Assembly (NCBI RefSeq): GCF_003970695.1 | Contig: NZ_CP034570.1 | Location: forward strand, 558,001 to 622,000 | Reading direction: 5' to 3' | Source: Maribacter sp. MJ134 | GTDB lineage: Bacteria; Bacteroidota; Bacteroidia; Flavobacteriales; Flavobacteriaceae | Length of the DNA stretch: 64,000 nt | Shown here: piece by piece, positions 55,568-64,000 of the stretch | How the letters are laid out: each line of letters starts with the position of its first letter | Position numbering within the stretch: position 1 is the stretch's first letter | Translations under genes and position numbers: made by a program | The notes under the pieces: model-generated | Seen by the model: only the letters and a program-made list of their open reading frames with translations | What the model was told of the DNA's origin: nothing | Databases searched by the model: none

Positions 55568-56492
55568 TTCAGTACGAGGATTATTGGGTCTGTTAATCAT
55601 TATTAATATAGTTAGTTGTACTACCCAAGAAAGAATAATTGATTTGTGGCCAGAAGGGAAAATACCAAATCAAATAGAAAGCAACATAGAAGAAGTTCAT
55701 GAATTTACTGACATATTAAGGATTAGCAAGGTTCATAAACCTACTATTGAAGTCTTTTTACCGGATAAGTCGATTGCCACTGGCCAAGCGTTATTAATTT
55801 TTCCTGGCGGAGGGTACAAAATACTGGCCTATGATAAAGAAGGAACCGATGTTGCTAAATTTTTGAATGAAAGAGGTATAGCGGGCATAGTGGTCAAATA
55901 TCGGTTGCCCTCTGATGCTATGCAGATAGATAAGCACAAAGTTCCCTTGATAGATGCACAAAGAGCTATAAGAATTGTAAGAAGCAGGGCAGGTGAGTGG
56001 AATATAGACCCAGAACAAATCGGGATAATCGGTTTTTCCGCCGGAGGCCATTTAGCATCCACTTTGGGCACTAAATATCGTCATACCATGTACTCGCCCG
56101 TCGATGAAATTGATAAAATCAGTGCAAGGCCAGATTTTATGGCCTTGCTGTATCCTGTTATTACAATGCGCGAAAAAACTCATAAAGGGTCGAGAGATAA
56201 TTTATTGGGAAAAAATGCAGCACAAGATTTGATCTTGCAATATTCGATTGAAAATCAAATTACCGAAAACACTCCTCCAACTTATGTAATACACGCGATG
56301 GATGACACGGTGGTGCCGGTAGAGAATAGCGAGTATTTTCATACGATGCATAATTTAAAGTCTAAGGCTGGTTGCAGGTTATACTTATTTGAAAAAGGAG
56401 GTCATGGTTTTGGTTTGGCGCAAGGAGATACTGTCCTAAAAAAATGGCCTTTTAATCTAATAGAATGGATGAATAGTTTGGAAACCGAATAA
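55554..56492 (+). CDS. Alpha/beta hydrolase lipoprotein (acetyl esterase, BD-FAE-like)
   Basis: 312 aa; signal with IVSC lipobox (residues ~19-22). Oxyanion FPGGGYK, nucleophile serine in IIGFSAGGHLAS, aspartate in AMDDTVVPVENS and histidine in GGHGFGLA are in order. Members deacetylate plant-type polysaccharides; substrate not provable here. Start inside vanX-like gene suggests coupled translation. Confidence 0.88.
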   Translation: MMAYSSVRGLLGLLIIINIVSCTTQERIIDLWPEGKIPNQIESNIEEVHEFTDILRISKVHKPTIEVFLPDKSIATGQALLIFPGGGYKILAYDKEGTDVAKFLNERGIAGIVVKYRLPSDAMQIDKHKVPLIDAQRAIRIVRSRAGEWNIDPEQIGIIGFSAGGHLASTLGTKYRHTMYSPVDEIDKISARPDFMALLYPVITMREKTHKGSRDNLLGKNAAQDLILQYSIENQITENTPPTYVIHAMDDTVVPVENSEYFHTMHNLKSKAGCRLYLFEKGGHGFGLAQGDTVLKKWPFNLIEWMNSLETE

Positions 56493-56529
56493 CTTGTTTA
56501 TTTTTGCATTCGAAATTTAGGGGATGTAG

Positions 56530-56548
56530 CCCTTCGACTACGCTCAGG
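56530..56548. repeat. Dispersed palindromic repeat, copy 2
   Basis: CCCTTCGACTACGCTCAGG; one substitution and opposite orientation relative to the copy at 909-928. It sits between the esterase and tRNA-Pro. Confidence 0.65.
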
Positions 56549-56628
56549 ATAAACTGCACTACGGTTAATTTTGAGTTATTTTGAGAAACTATAGGTTTAT
56601 TGTTTTATTTACACTAATAAGATTATTT

Positions 56629-56702
56629 CGGGATGTAGCGCAGTCCGGTAGCGCACTCGGCTGGGGGTCGAGTGGTCGCAGGTTCAAATCCTGTCATCCC
56701 GA
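56629..56702 (+). tRNA. tRNA-Pro (anticodon GGG)
   Basis: Acceptor CGGGATG/CATCCCG, anticodon stem-loop CTCGG-CTGGGGG-TCGAG giving GGG, T-arm GCAGGTTCAAATCCTGT. CCA not encoded. Second proline tRNA of the window. Confidence 0.97.
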
Positions 56703-56718
56703 CAAGTTAAAGTAATAG

Positions 56719-56756
56719 ATCCGCGTAGAAAGTTCACTTTCTAAAGCGGATTTTTG
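56719..56756 (+). terminator. Terminator of tRNA-Pro
   Basis: ATCCGC with TAGAAAGT pairs with ACTTTCTA and GCGGAT, followed by five T. Confidence 0.85.
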
Positions 56757-57107
56757 CTTTAACTTTTAATTAAAGCAACGCTTTAATTTGCAACAAATGC
56801 GACGTAATAGGATTATCAAAATCCTTTATTGTTATTAAATTCCTTGTTCACTTTCTTAAGAAAACTGAGGCTTTTATTTTTAAATAAAGCAAAGCTTTAT
56901 TTGCAACGAGGGTTTATTGGGATTATGTAAATTCTTTATTCAAATTTTCTAAAGTGGATTTTTGCTTTAATTTGCAACAATTGCAATGTAAAAGGATTAT
57001 CAAAATCCTATAACCACATTTCTTTGTTATTTCTCGATAATTCTAAAGCAGGGCTCTAATTTGCATCTAATGCGATATAATAGGATTATTTAAATCCTGT
57101 CATTCTT
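56738..57107. repeat. Four decayed repeats downstream of tRNA-Pro
   Basis: Units near 56738-56840, 56870-56940, 56946-57013 and 57041-57107 share a core: (TTCTAAAG), GCTTTAATTTGCAAC, a variable stretch, then AGGATTATnnAAATCCT. The first and third also share the terminator arm TTCTAAAGnGGATTTTTGCTTTAA. The last unit ends AAATCCTGTCATTCTTA, like the tRNA-Pro 3' end (AAATCCTGTCATCCCGA), suggesting repeated duplication and decay of the tRNA tail. No gene is present between 56703 and 57201. Confidence 0.6.
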
Positions 57108-57201
57108 ACTAAGTGAGAAAGAGAATCACACAAGCAATTCACTTTTAATCTTACAAGAGGTATGGAGACAGGTTGAATAGAATTCTCCGTGCGATACGGT
57201 A

Positions 57202-60200
57202 TCAACTTTTCTTTACACGAACTGTTATCCTTCTATTGGTAATAACGGTTTTAGGTTTTATGGTCAATGTGACTTCATTGGATACGGTCTGGCCGCAGAT
57301 GAAGGTGTTGTTTAGAAGTACAGCACGGTAAATAAATCCGTTCTTATTCAAATCTGGAGTAAGAAGTGTAAGGGTGTTGGTTTGTGTTCCGGTGTATTCC
57401 GCTCCATCACTAATGGTATTAAAATTACTACCACCATCAGTACTTACTTCCCATTGGTACTGGTCTGTATCGGAATCGGATAAAGTAAAGGTGCCATCAT
57501 TGCCTATATATACTCTTTGGTCGGTAGGTTCTGTATTTATTATTGGGACGGCACCAGCTTCTTGAAAATCATATACTGTATTAATATCGGAATCATTAGG
57601 TGTTGTATAGGATGCAGCAGTAACGGTTCCGTCTCCATTGGTAACGGGCGGCGTTCCAGTGCCGTATGCTCCACCATCACCCCCGTCGGCATTAACATCA
57701 TTATAGGCCTCAATAGCATCGCTGCAACCATCATTATCACTATCTAAATCTAGACTATCCGGAAGCCCATCGTTATCTGTATCGATTGCAGCTGTCCAAA
57801 TAATAGCTTTCACTAATAGGTTTTCTCCTGCCGAATTGAAGCCGCCATTACCGTTGGCAAATGGAACAATGGCTCTTTTTCCAGGTGCGGTTCCTACTTC
57901 CATTGCATCGTTTTCTTTCCAAACTACAATAGATGCTTCATTGTTGTTAGGATCCCTTGCTAAAACGGTTCCAGTGGTCAGTCCGTTACCATGGTAATGA
58001 GCATCTCCAATATCATAATTTCCAAGAGACAGCCCATCGGTTATCGGATGGGTATTGTCAAGTATGTTCACTGCGGTTGAACTACTGTTGCCACCGACCG
58101 CTGCACCTAAAATATCATCATGTAAGGCAGGTTCACTGGTAATTATACCTTTTGTAGTGGTGGTTAAGTTAGAAACATTTGCCAGAGCTGTTCCGCTTAG
58201 TGCATCTTCGTAGATAAAGGTAGCTCCATAGTTATCGGCGTTGCCACCTACGGCATCGTCAACTACGGTAACGCTAAATCCTAGGACAATTAATTTGTCA
58301 ATTGTATTTTGCTCTTCAAGGCTAGCTGTTCCGTCGGTAACCCATAGTACGGTATCTCCATTGGGACATTCGACGCTATCCAGAATCCCATCATTATCGT
58401 CATCTAAATCTGTAATATCTACTATACCGTCATTATCAAAATCGTTTAAAATAGTAATAGCAACGGACGGGGAATCGCTAGTGATATTATTGTCCGTCTG
58501 GTCTTGATTATTGATGGCAGTATTCAACAAATATTGTGAGGGCAGGGTTTGATTGTTGAAATCTGCTACTGCGACGATATCGATGGATTCTAAAGAACCG
58601 CTCGTTAAGGTGCCAACGGACCAGTTTGGTGAAGACCAGCTTCCTACGCTAGGTGTGGCCGAAACTAATGATAAGCCAGTGGGCAGCACATCAGAAATCA
58701 CTAGATTGGTGGCCGGGTCTATTCCAAAGTTTTGGGCCTCAATAGTGAATGTGATGGTTTCTCCCTCTTGGATTATGGCTTTATCGGCTGTTTTAATAAG
58801 TTCTATGTCGGGGTTACAATAATAAACGGAAATAGAGTTTGAATCATAGGTACAAGGCCCTCGAGTAACCCTCAAGAAATAGTCTCCAGCAACGCTTGCC
58901 GCGAATGAGGAGGTGGTAGCTCCTGGTATTAAGACACCATCACCGAACCATTGATAAGCATCAAAGGTTTCTCCGCTGGCGATTTCCAAAACGGCACCGG
59001 GTAAACAACTAGCGCCCGTAATTTCTAAATCAATACTAGGAACGGTATCAAATCCGGAATAATAGCCAGCAACACCTCTTGCCCCATTGAAACCAAAAAA
59101 ACCTACCGCAACCGGTCCGGTAGATTGTACACTGACATTGCCGGTTAAACTGGGTACGTAAAATGTTTTCCAATCAGATGTGCCCGTAACAGTTGAGGAG
59201 GGCGGTAAGGTAACTGCGCCATTTCCATCAGTAACATTGATATTGTTATCCGGCGTTGTTGTAGCGGCTATAATAGTAACCCCGCCCGATATGGTAATGC
59301 CGGCAGCATCAGTAATGTTTGGTATATTATCCATGGTGTCCGGTAAAAGACAACTTACCGGAGCCACAAAATTTAGTCCTTGTGTATATGCAGCAGTTGA
59401 ACCACCCATACACTGATAAGCATATACATCCTTTGATGTTTCAACGTACATATTAGAACCTACACTGTTCGCTGAATAATTACTACTTGGAATCTCAAAG
59501 AAATCACCTTCGTTAATAGTGGCAATAGCGGTAGGAGACCCGTTCACAAAAATTTGGGTGTTATTTTCTGTTGCTATGATTAATGGAAACTCCGTCCAAC
59601 CGTTAGCATTTCCGTTTCCTCTGATAAAAACGTATTCTTTTCCCAGTCTATTTTCCGGGACAGGTTGGTCAATACCGGCATCTCGATTACCACTGCCGGC
59701 TTGACGGCCGTAATTAAGAGAACCGTTACTAATTACAATATCTTTATCGGAGTCTATGGAAGCTCCTATCCAACCTCTTTCATGGGCAAGGGTTGGTGAA
59801 GTCCCAATATAGGTTTCAAAGACGAATGATTCATTTTCATCTAAGACTATGGTATAGTTGTTATCGGTAATTCCCGCCCTATTAGTGCCAACCCTAAATT
59901 CGCAATTAGAGTCATATCCTGAAAGTGTTACGGTCGTATTATCTTCCGTAGCCATGATACCTAAGGTGTTCGATTTGGAATTTTCAGAACCTAAGTTAGG
60001 CACCCCTCCCCATTTAAATGCTCTACCTAGCGCTATTCTACCTTTAGAGGTTAACGATGCTCCTTGAGAATTAGAATTACCTCTATAGTTCACATAAAAG
60101 TTCTCACCGCCCGGAGCTTCAAAACGTAGTCCACTGTTCGTAAGTATTATTCCTGTATTGCTATCGTCAACTAGGGTAATGTTATTGTTTCCAGTGGCCA

Positions 60201-60462
60201 AGGTATAAACAGCCGGAGCGGCGTTAGAAATTGAAAAAGTGGCTATTGGAGTTGTATTCGTACCTCTATAGGCATTTACCGTAAATGCCGTAGTTTGTGG
60301 TGTAGATAGATAAATTGCTTGATCTCTAATTGCGGCATTATTCGCCCCTTGCCTTAGCGGTGGCAGATAATGTAAATCGCTTAACTGCGCAAAACTTTTA
60401 CTTCCTAAAAACAGAAAGATAAAAAGGGCGAGATTTTTTAAGTAAAACTTAAATTTTGACAT
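57202..60462 (-). CDS. Large exported protein: IgGFc-binding-like, Ig-like, DUF11 and thrombospondin type 3 parts
   Basis: 1086 aa with signal peptide (about 1-25). An IgGFc-binding-like beta region spans about 30-470 (AFKWGGVPNLGSENSK, GNGNANGWTEFPLIIATENNTQ, YQCMGGSTAAYTQGLNFVAP). An Ig-like segment follows (about 475-550), a DUF11/CARDB-type adhesive domain (about 552-665), calcium-binding D-rich repeats (DFDNDGIVDITDLDDDNDG), a further segment, another D-rich repeat, and an Ig-like end. The C-terminus KPKTVITNRRITVRVKKS is unlike classic T9SS domains but recurs in Flavobacteria as I recall. Probable surface adhesin. Confidence 0.82.
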   Translation of the reverse strand: MSKFKFYLKNLALFIFLFLGSKSFAQLSDLHYLPPLRQGANNAAIRDQAIYLSTPQTTAFTVNAYRGTNTTPIATFSISNAAPAVYTLATGNNNITLVDDSNTGIILTNSGLRFEAPGGENFYVNYRGNSNSQGASLTSKGRIALGRAFKWGGVPNLGSENSKSNTLGIMATEDNTTVTLSGYDSNCEFRVGTNRAGITDNNYTIVLDENESFVFETYIGTSPTLAHERGWIGASIDSDKDIVISNGSLNYGRQAGSGNRDAGIDQPVPENRLGKEYVFIRGNGNANGWTEFPLIIATENNTQIFVNGSPTAIATINEGDFFEIPSSNYSANSVGSNMYVETSKDVYAYQCMGGSTAAYTQGLNFVAPVSCLLPDTMDNIPNITDAAGITISGGVTIIAATTTPDNNINVTDGNGAVTLPPSSTVTGTSDWKTFYVPSLTGNVSVQSTGPVAVGFFGFNGARGVAGYYSGFDTVPSIDLEITGASCLPGAVLEIASGETFDAYQWFGDGVLIPGATTSSFAASVAGDYFLRVTRGPCTYDSNSISVYYCNPDIELIKTADKAIIQEGETITFTIEAQNFGIDPATNLVISDVLPTGLSLVSATPSVGSWSSPNWSVGTLTSGSLESIDIVAVADFNNQTLPSQYLLNTAINNQDQTDNNITSDSPSVAITILNDFDNDGIVDITDLDDDNDGILDSVECPNGDTVLWVTDGTASLEEQNTIDKLIVLGFSVTVVDDAVGGNADNYGATFIYEDALSGTALANVSNLTTTTKGIITSEPALHDDILGAAVGGNSSSTAVNILDNTHPITDGLSLGNYDIGDAHYHGNGLTTGTVLARDPNNNEASIVVWKENDAMEVGTAPGKRAIVPFANGNGGFNSAGENLLVKAIIWTAAIDTDNDGLPDSLDLDSDNDGCSDAIEAYNDVNADGGDGGAYGTGTPPVTNGDGTVTAASYTTPNDSDINTVYDFQEAGAVPIINTEPTDQRVYIGNDGTFTLSDSDTDQYQWEVSTDGGSNFNTISDGAEYTGTQTNTLTLLTPDLNKNGFIYRAVLLNNTFICGQTVSNEVTLTIKPKTVITNRRITVRVKKS

Positions 60463-60592
60463 AATTGGAAACTACTTGACAAAAAAAACAGATTTCATCT
60501 GTGACTACAATATATTGTTGTAAAAACTACTTTAAATGTTGTGCACTACGCTTTTTATAATACCATCCGCATTTAGATAAATTGAAGCAGAA

Positions 60593-60623
60593 ACCCCAAT
60601 AGATTTATAATTTCTATTGGGGT
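60593..60623 (-). terminator. Terminator of the SprB-like gene
   Basis: An 11-bp stem ACCCCAATAGA/TCTATTGGGGT 23 bases beyond the stop codon of the gene to the right. Confidence 0.8.
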
Positions 60624-60645
60624 GCTCTTTCGTGTTAATTAAAGC

Positions 60646-63600
60646 TTATCTGTACAAAGTAAAGTGCCCTACGAATTCACGGGTATCTTCAGCTCCGTTA
60701 AGCTTAATAACATACCAATAATCACCTGTTGGTAGTGTATTCTCTTGATAGAATCCATCCCATCCTTCCGGACTGTCCTCAAGGCGATAGACCAAACGGC
60801 CGTATCTATCAAAAACATTGATCCAGATTTGAGGAAACTGTGCTATGTTCCTAGGTAGCCAAAGGTCGTTTTGGCCATCACCATCCGGGGTAAAGAAATT
60901 GGGTATTTCAATATCAATGAATTCCATGAAAATCGATGTAGTGCTTTCACAACCATTTTCATCTACCACACGAACCGTATAGGTATCCGTCCTTTTAATA
61001 AAGAAAGTGTTCTTATCGCCGTTGTCAGTTCCGTCAAAATAGAACGTGTATCCTTCTTTACCGCCTGTTGCGACGGCAGTAATCTCATTTAGGTTTTGTT
61101 GTACAGCCGTTAGCGCTAGAGGTTCAAATTGTTCTATTTGAAACTCAACCGTGTTTATGCATCCGTTGGCATGTGCTATGGTAATAAAGTGAACACCAGG
61201 AGTGATATTTTCAAAGCTCGGTTCAAGAACTAGTGCATTGGCATCATCAGTATCCAGGGCGTATAATACATCCGAGGCAATGGAATCATCCTCAAGTGTA
61301 ACTACGACCCTATTGGTGGGTGTGTCACCAGAACATTCGTAGATTACTTCGGCGCTGGCGGCCAGATTTGCACCATTTTCTACCGTTATGGTTTGATTTA
61401 CGATACAACCCATAGCATCCTTTACAAATACCAGATAGGTATCTCCTGCTAAGGAATCAAAAGTAAGTCTACCTTCCACAAAATCGTCATCGTTATTGGA
61501 GTTGATACTGGTACTGTATGGTGCTGTTCCTCCGCTTATCGTTACCGTTATAGAACCATCCTCATCACCGGCACATATTTCCGGGGTGGCACTTAGGTCC
61601 ATTTCTAGAATCTCCGGTTCCGTCATGGTAAATTCAATAATTTCAAAACAGCCGTTCGTATCTTGTGCTATTACTGTATAGTCTCCAGGGGATAGATCAA
61701 AGAAACTACCCTCATCGTCAAATTGATTTAGGTTCGGAGAAATAGCATATTGATAAACTCCACTACCACCTTGTACGTCCAATTCAATACTACCGTCGTT
61801 GGCATCGTTACATGTAACATTGGTAATCGCAGGTGTTACTGCTAAGGGAGCGGGCTCATCGATAATAACCACTTCTGAGGTAGTTTGGCAATCCTCACTT
61901 TCCACGCTAACGTAATAAGTTCCTTGGGGAAGATCAGCAAAGGTGCCAGAACTCTGGTAAGGTCTAATTGGTGAAGATAATCCTTGATTCGCGAACAGGC
62001 CATAACTATAGTCTCCAAGACCACCATCTGCTGTGGCAAATATTAGTGCAGTACTATCACCGTTACAGTTTATAACAGCTGCTGAGGTATCTAGGCTTAT
62101 GTTTAAATCTTCAACAGCGTTAACGGTAATTTCATTCGAAATTATTGAGATACAGTTGAAGCTATCTTGAATATAATATTCATATGGTCCGGCATTAACA
62201 TTCTGAAATAGATGTGTGTTTGGACCATTTATTTCATTCATAACATTAAATGAAATACCGTCAGAACTCCATCTATACGGGGCGGTACCACCTGATGCTC
62301 TTAACTCTAATTCTGCACCTGATAAACAAGTTAAAGTCTGGGTCGTAACTAGCATACCTGTGGACTGCGTAGGCGCTAAAATTTCAATTATTTCGGAATC
62401 ATAGGTGCATCCCATAGCATCTGAAACTGTAATACTATAGAAGCCAGAACCTAGGTTATTAAAGGTTGACCCACTTTGTGAAGCGCTACTGCTGAGCGTG
62501 GTAGAGCCAACAGCATCATCCAAACTATGTAATACATAGGTATAAGTAGAACTTACGTTTCTAGGATCTAAACTAAAAGATAAGGCAGCATCCGTATCTC
62601 CTTGACATACTAATGGTGTGGAAGAAACATTACCTGAAATTGCATCTGGTACTAAAAGTTCAAACGCATTATTAAAAGTGCTAGGACACCCTAAAGCATC
62701 TGTAATATTGATGTTATACTGACCAGCACCCAAGTTGTTGAACAGGTGCGAATTTACTCCTGAAATAGTTGTAGACGTACCAGAAGCATTATGCGTCAGC
62801 GTAATGTCATAAGGTGCCTGCCCGCCCAATGGATTTATTGCAGCGCTTCCTTGATCATTGGTACAACCAACATCTATAGTATTTATTGGCCCAAGAGTTA
62901 TCGGAGCGCTTGGCGTTGCTATAGTGAATGACCTTACTTGACCACAATTTGGTAAAGCATCTTGGATTACCTCTACCAAGTAGTTACCGGCCGCAATATC
63001 TATGGACGTAGTAGGTCCTAGATTTGAAGATGTACCCGCCATTACCGCGGTACCATCGTCTGAACGGTCAGCAGGTGTGCCATTGGTGTTATAGATGCTC
63101 CAAGAGAAACCTGCGGTATACGTTGCATCTACTATGGTAAGTCTTATCCTTCCATCGTCACCAAAACAAATGGCATCCGAAAGTTTTTCCACTATTAAAT
63201 CGAAAGTGTTTGGTTCATCAACAATATGATTCGCAATTATTTCGCAATCTGTATTTACATTTCTGACAACGAAGGAATAATTACCGGGTTGTAAATCTGT
63301 AAAAATATTCGAAGCTTGGGCAATACCGCTGGGTAACATTCTAAACTCATAATTACCGGGGTTAGTCGTGTAATCGGATAGGCTGCCCGTTACATCAATA
63401 GTAATGTCTTCGCCTAAATTAGTACAGCTAATAGCTTCATCAATATGAACCGTAGCAACATTTAATTGGTCGTATGCAGGTATCGTCACCGTTACTTCTC
63501 CCGTACATCCCATATCATCATAAACTCTTATGATGACATCTCCACCGGCAAAATCTGTATAAATATAATTCGCTGTAGTTCCATTTTGAAGTATGTTTCC

Positions 63601-63999
63601 GCTAACATCATCCTCAAATTCAAAGCGAACATAATTTCCTGAACCACCTACTATACTGCCAGAATCTAAAGTAATTGTGGCATTATTGGTGGTATTGTCA
63701 CTAGAACAACCAAATGGTGTTACCGTGGGAATATCAAACGAAATGGCAATTGGTTCACTTACTGGAATATTGCTAAATGTTGTGATACACCCATTAGGAC
63801 CGGTTGCTGTTATTTCATAAGTTCCTTGTGGAAGGTTCTCGAACGAATTGGTACTTGTATTGAATGGAGAAACGTTAGGACTCAGAGCATAACTTAATGG
63901 ATTATTTCCGTTATTTATTTCTGAGATTGAAATGCTACCGTCCGAACCTCCAAAACAAGTTACATCCGAAGGAGTATAAGTGAAATTTGGATTGATCAC
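60646..63999 (-). CDS. SprB-repeat adhesin with gliding-motility C-terminal domain (partial, start beyond right edge)
   Basis: The last ~1117 residues are in the window; the true start lies beyond 64000. About 10 SprB-type units of about 80-100 aa carry a cysteine near the start and a GGxxPYxY-like turn (VTCFGGSDGSI..., ITCNDANDGSIELDVQGGSG, EICAGDEDGSITVTISGGTAP). The C-terminal ~85 residues are the type-B T9SS sorting domain: NFFTPDGDGQNDLWLP, VFDRYGRLVYRL, GWDGFYQENTLPTGDYWYVI, GHFTLYR. Exported by T9SS to the cell surface, probably as a gliding/attachment adhesin. Same strand as, but separated by a terminator from, the IgGFc-like gene. Confidence 0.9.
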   Translation of the reverse strand: MINPNFTYTPSDVTCFGGSDGSISISEINNGNNPLSYALSPNVSPFNTSTNSFENLPQGTYEITATGPNGCITTFSNIPVSEPIAISFDIPTVTPFGCSSDNTTNNATITLDSGSIVGGSGNYVRFEFEDDVSGNILQNGTTANYIYTDFAGGDVIIRVYDDMGCTGEVTVTIPAYDQLNVATVHIDEAISCTNLGEDITIDVTGSLSDYTTNPGNYEFRMLPSGIAQASNIFTDLQPGNYSFVVRNVNTDCEIIANHIVDEPNTFDLIVEKLSDAICFGDDGRIRLTIVDATYTAGFSWSIYNTNGTPADRSDDGTAVMAGTSSNLGPTTSIDIAAGNYLVEVIQDALPNCGQVRSFTIATPSAPITLGPINTIDVGCTNDQGSAAINPLGGQAPYDITLTHNASGTSTTISGVNSHLFNNLGAGQYNINITDALGCPSTFNNAFELLVPDAISGNVSSTPLVCQGDTDAALSFSLDPRNVSSTYTYVLHSLDDAVGSTTLSSSASQSGSTFNNLGSGFYSITVSDAMGCTYDSEIIEILAPTQSTGMLVTTQTLTCLSGAELELRASGGTAPYRWSSDGISFNVMNEINGPNTHLFQNVNAGPYEYYIQDSFNCISIISNEITVNAVEDLNISLDTSAAVINCNGDSTALIFATADGGLGDYSYGLFANQGLSSPIRPYQSSGTFADLPQGTYYVSVESEDCQTTSEVVIIDEPAPLAVTPAITNVTCNDANDGSIELDVQGGSGVYQYAISPNLNQFDDEGSFFDLSPGDYTVIAQDTNGCFEIIEFTMTEPEILEMDLSATPEICAGDEDGSITVTISGGTAPYSTSINSNNDDDFVEGRLTFDSLAGDTYLVFVKDAMGCIVNQTITVENGANLAASAEVIYECSGDTPTNRVVVTLEDDSIASDVLYALDTDDANALVLEPSFENITPGVHFITIAHANGCINTVEFQIEQFEPLALTAVQQNLNEITAVATGGKEGYTFYFDGTDNGDKNTFFIKRTDTYTVRVVDENGCESTTSIFMEFIDIEIPNFFTPDGDGQNDLWLPRNIAQFPQIWINVFDRYGRLVYRLEDSPEGWDGFYQENTLPTGDYWYVIKLNGAEDTREFVGHFTLYR

Positions 64000-64000
64000 A

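Noticed and set aside
56629-57201. Prophage or island attachment site at tRNA-Pro
   Set aside because: No integrase, phage genes or intact direct repeat of the tRNA end in the window; decayed repeats explain the similarity.

Overview
The window looks like chromosomal DNA of a marine, probably gliding, member of the Flavobacteriaceae (Bacteroidetes). Reasons: AT-rich DNA; upstream boxes of the TAnnTTTG type instead of E. coli-like promoters; a DnaX lacking the usual zinc-finger cysteines; DUF3822, PorP/SprF, SprB-repeat and gliding C-terminal-domain proteins; a one-piece aspartokinase/homoserine dehydrogenase; and a sulfatase plus family-16 glycanase pair typical of algal-polysaccharide degraders. 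The genus (Zobellia/Maribacter-like) is inference only.

Layout. 0-1.3 kb: start of dnaX (minus, leaves the window), RNase P RNA, and a repeat-rich spacer. 1.3-7.2 kb: Thermus-type isocitrate dehydrogenase converging on a minus-strand run of small genes around rsmD and DUF3822. 7.2-12.5 kb: RecD-like helicase, a DUF4126 membrane protein, then kdsB, a HAD phosphatase, a KdnB-like Kdo 8-oxidase and an acyltransferase, suggesting modified Kdo in the lipid A core. 12.5-17.1 kb (minus): a small exported protein, YebC, and a tight operon gcvT-glsA-SDR-pterin dehydratase. 17.2-25.7 kb: exported Xaa-Pro aminopeptidase, the thrA-thrB-thrC operon with a possible leader peptide, and nnr, divergent from thrA through overlapping promoters. 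25.9-36.7 kb: clpC, gyrA, an exported TPR protein, thiolase plus an NlpC/P60-like protein without its catalytic cysteine, and an HDIG 7TM protein (PgpH type).

36.8-44.2 kb is a cell-surface region: a macroglobulin-like protein ending in a TonB plug without a barrel, tRNA-Ser and tRNA-Pro, a PD40-repeat protein, a PorP/SprF-like barrel fused to a SPOR-like domain, and an orphan response regulator whose phosphoacceptor aspartate is glutamate. 44.2-48.3 kb: xylB-xylA plus a LacI-type regulator, with palindromic operator candidates ahead of xylB. 48.6-51.9 kb: a GMC oxidoreductase with an Fe-S-type cysteine cluster, its Tat-lipoprotein partner and an exported sugar isomerase-like protein, resembling glucoside 3-dehydrogenase systems. 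51.9-56.5 kb: GH16 and sulfatase lipoproteins (minus), divergent from a VanX-like dipeptidase and an esterase lipoprotein. 56.5-57.2 kb: tRNA-Pro followed by four decayed repeats. 57.2-64 kb (minus): two large surface proteins, one with IgGFc-binding-like, DUF11 and thrombospondin-type-3 parts, the other a SprB-repeat adhesin with a type-B gliding C-terminal domain that leaves the window.

Most of the window is ordinary housekeeping sequence. The observations most worth following are the split PD40/PorP-SPOR pair with the E58 regulator, the Cys-to-Ala NlpC/P60 protein, kdnB beside kdsB, the possible thr leader, and the GMC/Tat-lipoprotein oxidoreductase operon.
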